This document shows positions 25,327-36,541 of a DNA stretch of 64,000 nt, one piece after another. Each line of letters opens with the position of its first letter. The first letter of the stretch is position 1. Origin of the DNA: Calvatia gigantea (Eukaryota; Basidiomycota; Agaricomycetes; Agaricales; Lycoperdaceae). The stretch is from contig JACAAK010000004.1 in assembly GCA_025093985.1 (NCBI GenBank), positions 496,001 to 560,000 on the forward strand. Reading direction: 5' to 3'. Below the pieces are notes generated by a model. The model ran no database searches, was not told the DNA's origin, and was given only the letters and a program-made list of their open reading frames with translations. The position numbers and the translations under genes are program-made.

Positions 25327-27173
25327 CTATGCTGCAAGGGCAAATTCAATGATACCCATTTCCCGAAGATCCCAAAACTTGACAAATCGGAGGCCAGCAG
25401 CTTCAGCTAACGTTACATATCCATCTACTGTCCGCTCTTCGCTGTTGAACAACATCATCACGGCGAGATCGAGATAATATTGGCGGGCACGACCAGCACC
25501 ATAGTTAGGGAGAAGCGGGGCCGGAGCTTGTTTGTATTTAGATTCGGTATCCGGTACCCTGTTTGCTCCTTGAAGGATGTATTCATCTACAGCAATATGA
25601 ATATTAATCCACGTTAAAAGAAAATGACGTACGAATGAGAAGGCGACTAGTTGGTGACATCGCCTTGGCTACATTCTTGTATATTGCGATTGCAGCATCA
25701 TCGGGGAAGCAATGGCTGCAGAGGTGAACCTTCAGTGTCGGAAAACTAACCAGACAATGGGCCGACTCACATGATGTTTTTTAACTGGAAGATATTCAAT
25801 TAGTCGAATGCAGAAAGGACAAAGATATCCACTCACGTAGTAGACATCACAGTTTGAAATTGGCGACCCGTTCATCAAATCCAAACCCTTGAATTCGATT
25901 TTACCATCTGCAATTGCTCCCGGGCATAGTGTAGGCCAAGCTTCGTTTTGCGCTTGTTGAATGCGCTCAGGGAGGTCTTGAAGTCTAAAGACCAGGTTCG
26001 GGTAGCGCTTATAAAGGTTCATAGAGATATGACCCAGGCCTCCGCCAACGTCATTGACAACCGTACCCTTGGGTAGCTCGCCCCAGGGAAAATCTACGAT
26101 GTGCTGTTTCAGGTTCCCTGTTCGTAAAAAAAATAGCCCTAGTTTACCTGTAATGACCCTATCCGACTCAATAACATCACTCCATCCAATCATACCCCTC
26201 GCAAAACGTGCGCCTTGGATCGCTCCTTTTTCACTGTCTTTCTGTGTGAGCCGTCAGTCACTGTGATTCGTGAATGTAGTGCAACGGACGTACGCCCTCA
26301 AAGTAAAGATACATCGAATCCTTGTAACCAACGGAGCGGTTGAAGGCTGAATCCTCCGTGGCGTATGAGTGTCCATAGTTTGGATCTAGGACAGCGTCGG
26401 CCATATATGGTACTATCTTGTTGGTCGGTTCTTCCGTCCTGTGCGTTGAAAATGGAGGTATCAATTCATGTATTTAGCAGGTTCAATTGAATTTGGAGGC
26501 TCACGCATGGAAGCCAAAGCTTGATAAAGGGTTCGAAGCAAGAAGCTGCATGCTGAGGCGGTTATTCGCAAAAACGTCCTTGGATACTTTTACCATGCAT
26601 TATGAGATGATGTGCGGGGGAGGTTTTTTTTTGGTTGATTTACCTTCCTTGAAGATATGATGTGAGCACAGCAAACGCAAAACTCTCCCTAATTTGCGCT
26701 GTTCAATCCCCGTACGTTTACTTAACTCTGAGACCGACATCCCGCTGGGCTCATCCAAAAGAACATCCGCGATTTTGGAGCGCAGTACAATGCCGAGAGA
26801 TGTGGGCTGATGTAACTGGGGAAAAAATTGCTTTTAGATTTATTCTGCTTCTAAAATAGTTTCACCCACGCTCAAGAATCGCTGGGAAGGAAGTGAGCAT
26901 ACAGAACGATACCCTATGATGTTGACAACGTACATTGAGCATAGTATGACCTGGGCGCGCAACAGTTGCGCAGAGTTGTAAACAAGCTCCTTCGAGCAAT
27001 TGCACAGAGTGTCGAATATCTGACGGATAAGGGACATTGTCCAAGGGATGAGGTTGGGCGTCGTCGAGGGAGGGTACATTCTCTCCATTGGTCTTATAAT
27101 AAGACTCGATACTGCGAGCAGCATCTGCAATGAGGGAAACTAGGGTGGAGATTTCGGTGGCTGGAGTACTCAT
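25327..27173 (-). CDS. O-methyltransferase copy 3 (COMT-like)
   Basis: Third tandem SAM-dependent O-methyltransferase, closest to copy 2. The start is MSTPATEISTLVSLIADAAR, and the exon pattern is the same, with about ten exons. The 12-nt micro-exon (26,870-26,881) encodes RFLS, and a 14-nt micro-exon (25,771-25,784) encodes LKNI. The SAM loop is intact (TVVNDVGGGLGHISMNLYKR). The catalytic His starts the exon HCFPDDAAIAIYKNVAKAMS. The C-terminus runs from LLPNYGAGRARQYYLDL to MGIIEFALAA and stops at 25,327-25,329. The intron before DFPWGELPKG is 54 nt, using the AG in cgtag; a closer AG would leave an unrealistic 30-nt intron. I see no lesion. Substrate unknown. Confidence 0.87.
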
Positions 27174-27215
27174 GATGAGGGTGAGGGTGGGATACTATAC
27201 CAAGTTGCGATTCGA

Positions 27216-27280
27216 GGTATTTATTGACGGTGCGACATGCTAGATTTAGCTCTGGCTTGAGAGCGGACTGTTTCCGCGGA
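27216..27280 (-). promoter_or_regulatory. Shared methyltransferase promoter block, copy 3
   Basis: The TATA-like element (plus strand ggtatttatt, 27,216-27,225) lies about 43-52 bp before the ATG at 27,173. The palindrome tccgcgga lies at 27,273-27,280, about 100-107 bp before it. Layout matches copies 1 and 2. Confidence 0.6.
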
Positions 27281-27522
27281 GTATAGGCGGTTGGGGCGAT
27301 AAATTGAGCTGAGCCTGCGATTGGACGTAAACCATTGCAGGTGACCTCTGCCGTTCGTCAACGCATAAAACCTTTGGCAAGAGCGCTGACAGACTCCACG
27401 GATATTCTACCCTTAGAATTAAGAAGATGTTTCAAGGAATTATTTTTAACCTGGGTACACCCAGATACCTAGGAAATATACAGCAGTGTCTTCCTTCAGC
27501 GCTGACAGCAGACAGTGGTTTC

Positions 27523-28861
27523 TCACCAATCTGCGAACCCAATGAATTTTCCATCCCAAGACCACCATATCAGCTCATCGTCTTCATGAATGGCATCCCC
27601 TTTGTGTAACGGCGCTGCGTGCCCGAGTCCGTTCTTCGTTGTGACCCACACGCCTTCAACTCGTTTTTTCTTCGCCCCGACCCGGTCGTTGTTTGAAGAA
27701 GTCCATGACTCTTCTAAAAAGCTTATCAAGACGGCTTCCATTTGCTTCGTAAGATTCTGTCGTGGTACCCATGCTGGGTGTGTGAACCGTCGTGGGGCCC
27801 GTATCAAGACATGCGTTTGCGAAGGAGCTAAACGGAGAAGATAGAGAAGATGAGAACTTATGTTTGGCAAATCGGCGAGTCGACTCACACATTTCATTGG
27901 AAATTGCGTGACCCTCTGCATCTGCAGATGCAAGGGTACGTGAGAGCAATCTATCGGCAGCTTGAAGAAACTGTTGCTCTTCCGCATAAGATCGATGCTG
28001 CAGAGGTGGAGGCAGATTTCCTTCCCCAACAGCCTCCGCTTCCTCGTCGCTCCCGTCCTCCTCGCTCTCCTCGCTTTCTCCCGCCTCGTCGTCATCATCA
28101 TGCTCGATGCCATCTAGAGTGCTATCGGTGATAACTTCGTGAGAGTTTGTCATTTCGGAATTAATGCTTCCGCCGCTATCTTCGTCTTCGCTCCCTTCTG
28201 GAAACTCTTCTCCGCTCCAATGGTCTTCGCTCGTGAGATCATCGCGCTTGCCCCAGACTCGTGTGGCAAAGCTATCCACACCGTAAATGACTTTCGATTT
28301 CGCGGTGCCTAAGCTCGGGCCGACAAGGATTGCGAGGTAGACCCGGCTCGTGGTCCGATCGTCGGCGGAATCGCACTGGGCAAGTGCGGTTGAAAGTGCA
28401 GAGAAGGTAGTCACAAGATGAGAAGCCAATGTATCATACGAGGTCAATAAATCTGCTTTTAGCTTGGCGACTTTTGTGCTGCTCTAATTCAATCATGATT
28501 AGAACCCGGGAGTGTCCAAAAGTAAGTAGGTGAATTTGCATACCCCACCAGGCATCCTTGCCAACTGGATGATAGGACTGATTATCATCGGAACTCAGCT
28601 CCAAATTTCAATGTATAATAAAATCACCAACAGAGGTATTTGGTTCTTCAGAAACAAAACATGCCCCAGCAAGCTTGTCGCCAACCTTGCGGCGATGGCG
28701 TCTGTTATGCAGTCGATGTCGAGAGCAACAATTGGTAATTGTGATGGGATCTTAACATTCTGGGTAGACTCCTCGTTGTCAATGACCCCATCCACCTTCG
28801 GAACGGTTTTTTCCGGATGTTTCTGAGTTGGCGGAGGTTCAGAGAAGGATAACGACACCAT
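27523..28861 (-). CDS. Acidic conserved protein, possibly p31comet-like (weak)
   Basis: Four exons join in phase. The first (from 28,861) contains PIVALDIDCITDAIAARLAT and HVLFLKNQIPLL, and a short exon gives LARMPGG. A long exon runs SSTKVAKLKADLLTSYDTLA, VTTFSALSTALAQCDSADD and RVYLAILVGPSLGTAKSKVI, then a strongly acidic stretch rich in Asp, Glu and Ser, and SYAEEQQFLQAADRLLSRTL. A last exon gives FTHPAWVPRQNLTKQMEAVL and ends with the aromatic tail DELIWWSWDGKFIGFADW. The KNQIPL motif after a helix, and the overall layout of about 370 residues, recall MAD2L1-binding protein (p31comet), a HORMA-type protein that silences the spindle checkpoint. I am not certain of this. The gene looks intact. 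Confidence 0.65.
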
Positions 28862-29051
28862 TGACGAGTGTCAGTCGGGACTGGCCAAGCTGCGAACATT
28901 GTGCACGTGCAAAAGTCCACGGTGGTAAAGGTACCACATAGCAAAGAAGCGGTCTAACGATAATCCGACGGCCCTGCACAAGATAATGACACAAGAAATT
29001 ATTAATAACGGGTTTTATGGTGTTTTACTCATGACGACTTCTAAGCAGCAC

Positions 29052-29984
29052 CTAGATACGATAGTTGTCGGACGTTCTGGGGACACGGGTAAGACAAACA
29101 CAATACGTACCGATCGGCCTCAGTGTCGCCCCTCTCCAGGTGTCTGTCCCAGTCCTGAGTTCCTCCTCCCACTTTTCCCGCAAGTCCCCGTACCAGGACA
29201 ATATCTGTATTTTCTGCGATATGTCCAGGCTCGCAACCCAGGACAACACTTCGGTACACCGGAAATCCGGTAACACATCCAGGTTTAAGACCAACACACA
29301 AGATATATCACGGACGGGGGCTGAACGTACAGCCTCAGCAAGGTCTTGGAGGTTCTGCAGCGGGGACCCGTCGTAAGTCACAGCTACGTAGGCGAGGCGG
29401 GTAAAGCTCTTGATGTTCCTCAGGATCTTATATCCTGTGTCACAGTTGAGTAGAAGGTGGGTGACTTTGAAAGGAAAGGAGATGGGACGGTTGGTGTGAT
29501 TAAATCCACGGGGGCATACAGGGACCACCTATTGATGCGCCCTTTTGTGACCCACAGGTGGAAGTTCTTGCTGAGGGCTGGAGGTGTTTCGAATAATGGA
29601 GCAGGAGGGTGGGGGCTTTGGCTAAGAGGAGCCCTGATGAGCCATAGGAGGTTTTCCTCCCTGAATTGCTATATATTCCAAGTTTTCGCATCCGTTGAAT
29701 ATGTCGACTACGACATTCGAGAGAGGCTCTACCCAGAGACCGCGAACGTAATGGCGAGCTGGAGGGACAACACCTGATCCCACCTTACTTTTCACAACTG
29801 TTTGATAGAAGGTAGAGATGGTTGACTGATTCTCAAGTGCCACAGCTGCATAAAGGTAACGAAGTGCCAAACAGCGTGCCCAGGAAGACACCAGGCATAG
29901 TGTCTGGGAGAATTGCTTGGATATGGTGCACCCGTAGTGGAACACTTGCTCTATAACCTCTGGAGGCAAGTCTTGCGAAGGCAT
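29052..29984 (-). pseudogene. F-box family gene with two frameshifts
   Basis: The start MPSQDLPPEVIEQVFHYGC followed by SWARCLALRYLYAAVALEN is the F-box-like opening common in mushroom genomes (Skp1-binding adaptors of SCF ubiquitin ligases). The frame continues to CENLEYIAIQGG. The expected continuation NLLWLIRAPLSQ and NFHLWVTKGRINRWSLY-AP lies one base out of frame from about 29,655. Near 29,470 the frame shifts back to VTHLLLNCDTGYKILRNIKS and runs on to the stop at 29,052. No GT-AG pair could remove either junction. A leucine-rich-repeat-like C-terminal part is suggested by the hydrophobic spacing. I infer a decayed family member; two assembly errors are the alternative. Confidence 0.6.
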
Positions 29985-30226
29985 ATGAGATGATAAGATA
30001 ATTGGGGAAGCACCCAAACTCTGGAGGACCGGCTCGACAAGGAATTATTATCTACTTACATAATCAACGAGAGGAACGGAAGACTCGAGGATCGACGATT
30101 GGATTATTCTCAGGAGTAAGGGAAGCGACGAAATACACTGGACATGGAAAGAGGGCATGTATCCAATATTAGATAGAAAATGCAAACCAAAGTGTTCCTG
30201 CCTGTTTACACCTGAGGGCCCTAACT

Positions 30227-33200
30227 TCATCTCTGGGTAGCTTTCGCCTTTGTCTTCGCCGGGGCTTTCTGCTTTTTTGGGGCCTTGATGAGCTTGTCGT
30301 CAGAAATATCATCTGGAGTTCCGTGGGTTTTGGCCTCCTCCTCAACATCATCTTCAATATCATCGACCTACAGAGGTTCTATTAGTTATGCCTATGTATA
30401 AACGAAGAGATAGAGCGCACGAAGGCTTCCTCAAGATCTGGTGCCGGACCGCCGGCGAGCTTCTTTGGTGCCTTTCCAAGATCTTGGGCCTTGTGAAACG
30501 GTATTGGGTGATCTGACGAATTGTATCTGAACGGAGAGAACAGTTGGTCAAGAACGCCGATGACGAAACACGCTTCAACACACTTTTTCGTGAACGACGC
30601 CTTAGTTGGTCCTGGAAGTTTAACGTCTTTGTAATCTCCAACTCCTAATTCGACAATCGTGTCCCAATCTTCCCGCGCTAGATAGTACTCATCCATCCGT
30701 TCAATCACCTCATCCACTGCGCTCTACAGAATGTTATGAGCATCGCGCCTGTCTTAAATGACAGATGATACTCACCCCTCCGTTGTCTATCAACGGTTTC
30801 ACAATGAACGAGAACAATGATGGAATATAAGATTGTCGTATCTCCATCTTGTCACCAGATACTTTGAGCCTCATCTTTACTTGCACATCACCGAGTTGAC
30901 GCGCGAGCTTATTCTGTTTGGAAGTTTGCCCCAGCCATCTGGATAGCATCTATTTAGCCCCACAGCCCACTGTTCAACAATTGACGGGACGTACTGGGGG
31001 AATGTCATGGAGTTGGGGCCGCCATAATGCGCTCCGGCGCCATACAAACACGAAGCTGGTCTAACGGTGGAGCAAACAGCATGTAGTGGCATGAGACTCC
31101 AATGTTGTTCAGGGCTGTCCAACAGTTATTGGCTTCGCCGAAATGATCGATGTCAATACGGCTCACCCATGGATAAGCGCATCCACCAGATCGGCATCGG
31201 ATATTGATGACGCTGCTTTCTCCATTAGTCGAAGGTGTTCGAGCTCCTTCTCAGGCCCCTCCATATTGCGAACTTTTGCGGGCTGGGTCTTGAGATAGTT
31301 TTCCTAGTTACAGGATGAGATGATACGTGAACCCTGGTATTCAACAGAAGCTTACCTGGATGAACAGAGGCACGAAAGAATGATCTTGGAAGTAGAGTTC
31401 CATCTTCTCACCAAGGGTCTCCCTTGCTGTAGGAGAGAACAGGTACGGCCCTAGCACCTTCGAAGTGATGTCAAAAGGCGTCATTATAGCATACTTTTCG
31501 TTCATTTTCACACTATGTTGTACACTTCATGAGTTTCCGGAATTGAAAACGACCATAGAACGTACAGAGCTTTGCTTTCGTCAAAGTCCATGGCGTCATT
31601 GGATAACTTCCATGTAGACAACATATTGAGTACCTGTCGAATATCGGATTGCGCTCCAAGAATAAGCTGGTCGATAACATTTGCTGGAACCTTCATCTTT
31701 TCTCTGTAGGAGCTCAATAAGGCTCAGCACGCTCAGCGCAACAGGAAGAATTCTCACTTAAAGGCGATAGATAAGATTCGCGATCGGATCATTTGGGCTT
31801 GTGGCCTTGAAGGCTTTGAGCAATAACTCAGGTGGAACGACCCTCGTCACCTACTTATTGAAATTTAAACTGAAAGTCGTCGATGCAAGCGGTTTGAGCT
31901 TCATGGCTTGGCGGTCGTTGGCAATACAGATTATGGGTATCTATCATTCATTATATCAACAAGGGACGCGCAAACTCGAGAGTGCACCTGTCTTACCTTG
32001 CTCTTCCTAATTAAAGCATTCAAAGCTCCAACACCGCCTCTATCTCCAGCTGACATTCCGTCAACCTCATCCATAATCAGGCATGTTCTGTCAGTGATAG
32101 CTACACCGACAGAATTTGTGGACTGAATAAATGAGTACATATATGATCTGAGGAAAAGTGAGAGGACCAACCCCAGCACCCTTAATGAAACTGTCAAGGG
32201 ACGTATTGTTGATGTTCATCCCATTCTGCGGCAAGATTCATTATGGTGTAAATTCTTGAGAGATATAAAACTACGAACCTCAACGAGCTTCTTGCTTCGT
32301 GTGTCGCTAGCATTCAACTCAATGGGGGTGAACCCGGCCAACTTGGCGCATAGGTGAGCACTCGTCGTTTTACCAATTCCAGGTGATCCGGTAATCAGCA
32401 CAGCGCGGAACATGTTCATACCACTCTTTCCGGGCCTCTTAAAACCGTGTTTCACACTCTCAGGCCTACCAAAAAAAAGGGGGAAATTTTAAGCGCAGCA
32501 TCAACCTTTATGACAAAGGAACGAACCAATCCTTGAGCCATTGAAGCAGTTTCTCCACTTGGCCTTTGTTTCCACAAATATCCTTGAGAGACTGCGGGGC
32601 ATAACGAGTCGTCCACAGCTGCGTCGACGGATCGATCTCTGTTGCAGCAGCAGTTCGTTCGCGTTTCTCCATCTCCTTTGCCACCTTGCGGATCTCCTCC
32701 TGCTCCTTTTGCATCTTTTTCTTGGTCTTTTCGTCGAGACCGCCCTCGTCTGGACCTTTTCTTGTAGCAATCAGGTTCAGGAATTCATCCTCGTTAAGCG
32801 TCTTCAGGTTATGTTTCTTGACGGCAGCAAGCTTACTAGCGCCAGCGTCGTTACCCATGACAACGTAACTGGTCTTACTTGAGGGCTGCAGGACGACCCG
32901 CCTAGACGAGGTGATTATAATATAGAAAGAGAGCGAACCCAAACATACCCTCCAAAGCGTTTCGCCAAGTCGATAGCCTCCTCCCGCGAAAAACTCGTCA
33001 ATTCGCCGGTGAATACAAACGAAAGGCCTAATAGACAATTTGGCACTCCATCAGGGATTTGCTTGGACCCAGGCGCTGAAGGCCCCGCGAGCTTTGCAGC
33101 CTTAATGGCGGCCCAACTGCCATTTTGTCAGAGGTCTATATAGGGCCGTTAGAGAAAAACATACTTGGGTTTTGCGACGGGTTTCGGCTTGGATTCCTCT

Positions 33201-33983
33201 GCCTTCCCCTTTGTCCCTTCAACCGATGCCGCCTTCGACTTCTTCGCAGTTACTCGAGGTTTCGGTTTTGGTTTAGGTCTCTCATCTTCTTTGTCGTCGA
33301 CAACGAAATCGTCATCGTCGTCTTCCTCAGCACTGGGTTCCTCCATCTCATAGTCTTCGTCCCTCTTCCGTCGCTTGGCTGGTTTCGTTGCTTTCAGTTT
33401 CGGAGCTGAGACAGCCGCCTTCTTCCTCGGTGGTGAATCTTCTACTCCGTCGTCGTCGTCGTCGTCGTCGTCCAGATATGTAGCGGGCTTGCGTTTCCGC
33501 GAAGGTTGTTTGGGTTTCTCGTCTTCAGCTGTCACTTATAACAGCGCGGGCATTGGGCTTCCGAGGTGCAATTGGTTCTTCATCACTGTCGAGAACGATA
33601 TTCTTGGCCTGAGGTTGTGATCTAAGCATGGTTAAGAACAATGTCCCATTTCAAAAGGCAATCTCACATTTCCTGTTTCATCGATGCCCTTGAAAGAGTT
33701 GGGTAAAAGATTTCCTAAAGAGTGACATTCTTACCTATAGTCGCTCTCTACGTCAGATTAGTATTAAGTGGCAACAAGAGTCCAAAGCGAGCACATACTC
33801 AACTCCGCAAGCTCTGTGGGTTGAGATCTCTGAACAGCAATTAATAGCAGGTGTGGTTGGGACATGAATTTCTCATACCGTAGCACCGCCGCCTGTGTTC
33901 GATGTCTGGCTTTTGTTCGCACCAAAAAACATCCTTATGTCTTTTCCCCGGGCTTTCGTACTCTTGTCTGCCTTGGGTGCCAT
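30227..33983 (-). CDS. RFC1: Replication factor C subunit 1 (large clamp-loader subunit)
   Basis: RFC1 is the largest subunit of the RFC clamp loader, which opens and loads PCNA at primer ends in replication and repair. The N-terminus (MAPKADKSTKARGKDIRMFF) ends in a PCNA-interaction-like DIRMFFG. A long linker at 33,540-33,150 alternates Asp/Glu runs with Lys-rich stretches. A BRCT domain follows (about 33,080-32,800; LSFVFTGELTSFSREEAIDL and VVLQPSSKTSYVVMG). The AAA+ core has LWTTRYAPQSLKDICG, Walker A GSPGIGKTT (about 32,368-32,394) and Walker B CLIMDEVDGM (about 32,050-32,085). Helical collar and RFC1 C-terminal parts follow (EKMKVPANVIDQLILGAQSD, YYLAREDWDTIVELGVGDYK). The Lys-rich tail (KQKAPAKTKAKATQR) ends at 30,227. 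Many introns of 50-60 nt are present. I see no lesion. Confidence 0.95.
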
Positions 33984-34004
33984 TGTTCTGGGTGACAATA
34001 AGTT

Positions 34005-34076
34005 ACGCGAATGTTTAATGGAGCGGCGGGTGACCGAGGTTGCGTGACTCGTTGTGCCGTGCGTTACAGAACGCGA
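34005..34076. promoter_or_regulatory. Two ACGCGA boxes upstream of RFC1
   Basis: The hexamer acgcga occurs at 34,005-34,010 and 34,071-34,076, about 22 and 88 bp before the RFC1 start. It resembles the fungal MCB/SCB cell-cycle box (core ACGCG) that drives replication genes at G1/S. The functional link is inferred from the target gene. Confidence 0.35.
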
Positions 34077-34374
34077 CTGTGACTACTGTATCATTCAACT
34101 GAAAATCACCACACTCATGTCATCATTATAAATAGCAAAAACCGTGAAACATGCGATTTACAAAATAGTCGTACGCCTTTACACCTATGTTATCCCCTTG
34201 TAATGACCGTGGAACATAACTACGATTAAACCATTTCCGGAAGAACTGATTGTTGTTTTGGAAAGGCCTCCTGACTTGGGCGCATCCACTGGCTAGAGCG
34301 CTCCAGACGTATCGCGGTTTCCGTGTGGATGGCCACTGATATGCTGGGAGGACTTTCGCGACTGTTAGGGTGGG

Positions 34375-35854
34375 ACTGGGTTGCTCCAGTGACGCCGTTT
34401 GCCCATGGAGAAGAGCTCTCCGACTGTGGTACCCGACTTGTCCCCAAAGCCGCTCGCACCGCCTCTGACATGCGAGCGATTGTTTAACATCATTATGAAC
34501 GAATTGCTGTATCTGTTGGGAGTGAGAAATCAAGATGCTGGAGGATTCATTATTAATCAGCTCACAGTTTGCCTAGTACGTAACCTCTGCTAGTTATTAG
34601 CATTATATTGACGGCTAGATAGATGCTTTGACTTACGGGCACATGAAGTAGCTCGTTTTCTGGGACGATCCATCAGCATCGATTTCATAGGATCGTATAA
34701 GGATAACTTACCGGGGGCGCTATGGGCGTGATGACGGTGGTAAGGCACACAGCGACCGCAACCAATGCTTTCCCCACGTCAGCCAAAGATTAGGGCAGAG
34801 AAGGGTAATAATCACCACTAGCAGTGTTCGTTTCAACCACCAGTCTGGCCAGCCGTGCCATAACCGTTGACTTCGTCGAAGCAAAACATTTGGACGACAG
34901 CAGCTGCAACAGTGTTATCATCCCGCGGAGCACCCCTGAACTTGAAAAAGATACCCACAAAATATGACATCGCACAAGCGATAATGGTGTCCGCGACGGC
35001 GCTTCCTACGGACCACAACTGCGTTCATCTCTGTTAGAAGTGCCCAGGCCTCGCTTCTCGACGACACTCACGATCAGGAATACATTGTACCTTTCCTCCC
35101 ATTTCATTATCGTCCCAAGTTTTTGATTCTAAACAGGGTAGGTGACTAAATTTTCATCAACATGTACTCCTCTGCTGACTTACGACAATACCAATACCGA
35201 ATCCTCCAGCAGCCTGACCACAAGCAGCCTGCGTTCAGTCAACTTTGTCAGCTCCCCGCACTATCGATTAACTAGGATAAGAACCGAGGAGGTCAACTCA
35301 CCAGAATAATGATCAACATGAGTGCCCTCCATTTACTGAGGTGGTAAATCCTCCAACAGTACACCCCTTGGGAAATCAGGGCAATAATTGAACACATAAT
35401 CGGCGAATCGATATTAGCAAGATAAAATTCGCTGAGCATCTGGAGGTCGCCGTATCCGTAGACAAACCAATGGAAACCGTCCGCGACAGACATGATCGTC
35501 TGCGCGGCTTCCAGCGCAAATTGTATATGTACTTGGGTGATGAAGGTCAGCCCGATGACGGTGCGTCAACTCAGCTGGAACTCTGGACCCACCAAGTCTC
35601 TTCAACCACATCACGTCATTAGGAAAATGGAGGCAGTAGTTATCTTTTCACCCTTGGTCAGTCGTTGAGCTCGAGGGAAAAGGGCGGTGTGGTCATACAA
35701 TATTGCAAGGTCAGGAGTCCAAAGAGATAGCCGTTGAGGAAAATTCCAAGGAACTAATAAATCTCCTGAGTGAGCAGCTTCACTGGTGCCGTACAAAAAT
35801 GTATAACTGACAGGTGGTCCGGCACTTGAGAGGCCCGTTAGTTCCAGAGAACAT
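34375..35854 (-). CDS. DUF6534 multi-pass membrane protein, copy 1
   Basis: This is an Agaricomycete DUF6534 protein, a seven-helix-like membrane family of unknown function. Read in order: FLGIFLNGYLFGLLTLQY, NYCLHFPNDVMWLKRL, then HIQFALEAAQTIMSVADGFH, WFVYGYGDLQMLSEF, SPIMCSIIALISQGVYCWRI, YHLSKWRALMLIIIL, LWSVGSAVADTIIACAMSYF, ARLARLVVETNTAS, and ALVAVAVCLTTVITPIAPP. The tail YSNSFIMMLNNRSHVRG is the family signature after the last helix, and the stop is at 34,375-34,377. The introns are 50-60 nt. The first exon (ATG at 35,854) is the least certain part. The tandem neighbour at 36,542-38,243 is a paralog on the same strand. Confidence 0.78.
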
Positions 35855-36541
35855 AATGAAAAGTATTGCCTCTCACATATCGCCGAGTTTAGGGGGGGGT
35901 GCGGCTAAAGGGCCATGATCAGCCATTGGAATGAATGTGGGAGAATCCGCTGTAGGAAAGGCACAGTGCTCGAATACACCTCACTTTTAATCCTCGCCGG
36001 ATCCATTGCCTCACAACTACCCGTCATGATACTTATCCCCACAACTGGGGTTATTCCACTGAGTTCATCTTGCACCAGGGACCATCTTTGCAAGGTCAAT
36101 TGCCGATCATTAGCACAGGCGTTATGTGTACGGTTTTCCATAAGGATAGCGCTCTGGACCTGAGTGCACGCATTTGGATCTTGTGGCTGATGTTGGATTG
36201 ATGATACACATGATGGCCTACGTCGCACAAGCCCCAGATGCTGTATCAGTATTATTTATGCTCTGAAACTGATGTACCACATTGCTCATCCCTTTGGGCA
36301 CCAATCACGTCCACATTTTTGATACTACCCAGATCAAATAAAAAGACATTCACAGAACATTGACCTGTTGTATCCTACTTGTAAATAAAACTGCCTACGT
36401 GCTGTAGTGCCATGTGGACACGACCTCAGGATACTCCGCCCGTGCTGGCAGCCCACGAGAGACCAAAATCATCACAACCACTATTATCTGGTAAAAATAC
36501 AAGCGCCTTTTTGATTTTACACCTAGGAATCGAATTAAAAA
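35855..36541. other. Spacer between DUF6534 copies
   Basis: Open frames on both strands (35,905-36,228 minus and 35,915-36,163 plus) have no recognisable content. A run of eight G lies near 35,892. It probably holds the promoter of copy 1 and the 3' end of copy 2. Confidence 0.4.

Noticed and set aside
26109..26162. 30-nt intron in methyltransferase copy 3
   Set aside because: A later AG gives a 54-nt intron and the conserved joint to DFPW, matching copies 1 and 2.
20281..27173. Secondary-metabolite gene cluster
   Set aside because: Three methyltransferases without any polyketide synthase, peptide synthetase, terpene cyclase, P450 or transporter nearby do not make a cluster.
33465..33490. 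GTC/GTCGTC microsatellite
   Set aside because: It encodes the aspartate run in the RFC1 linker and needs no separate explanation.
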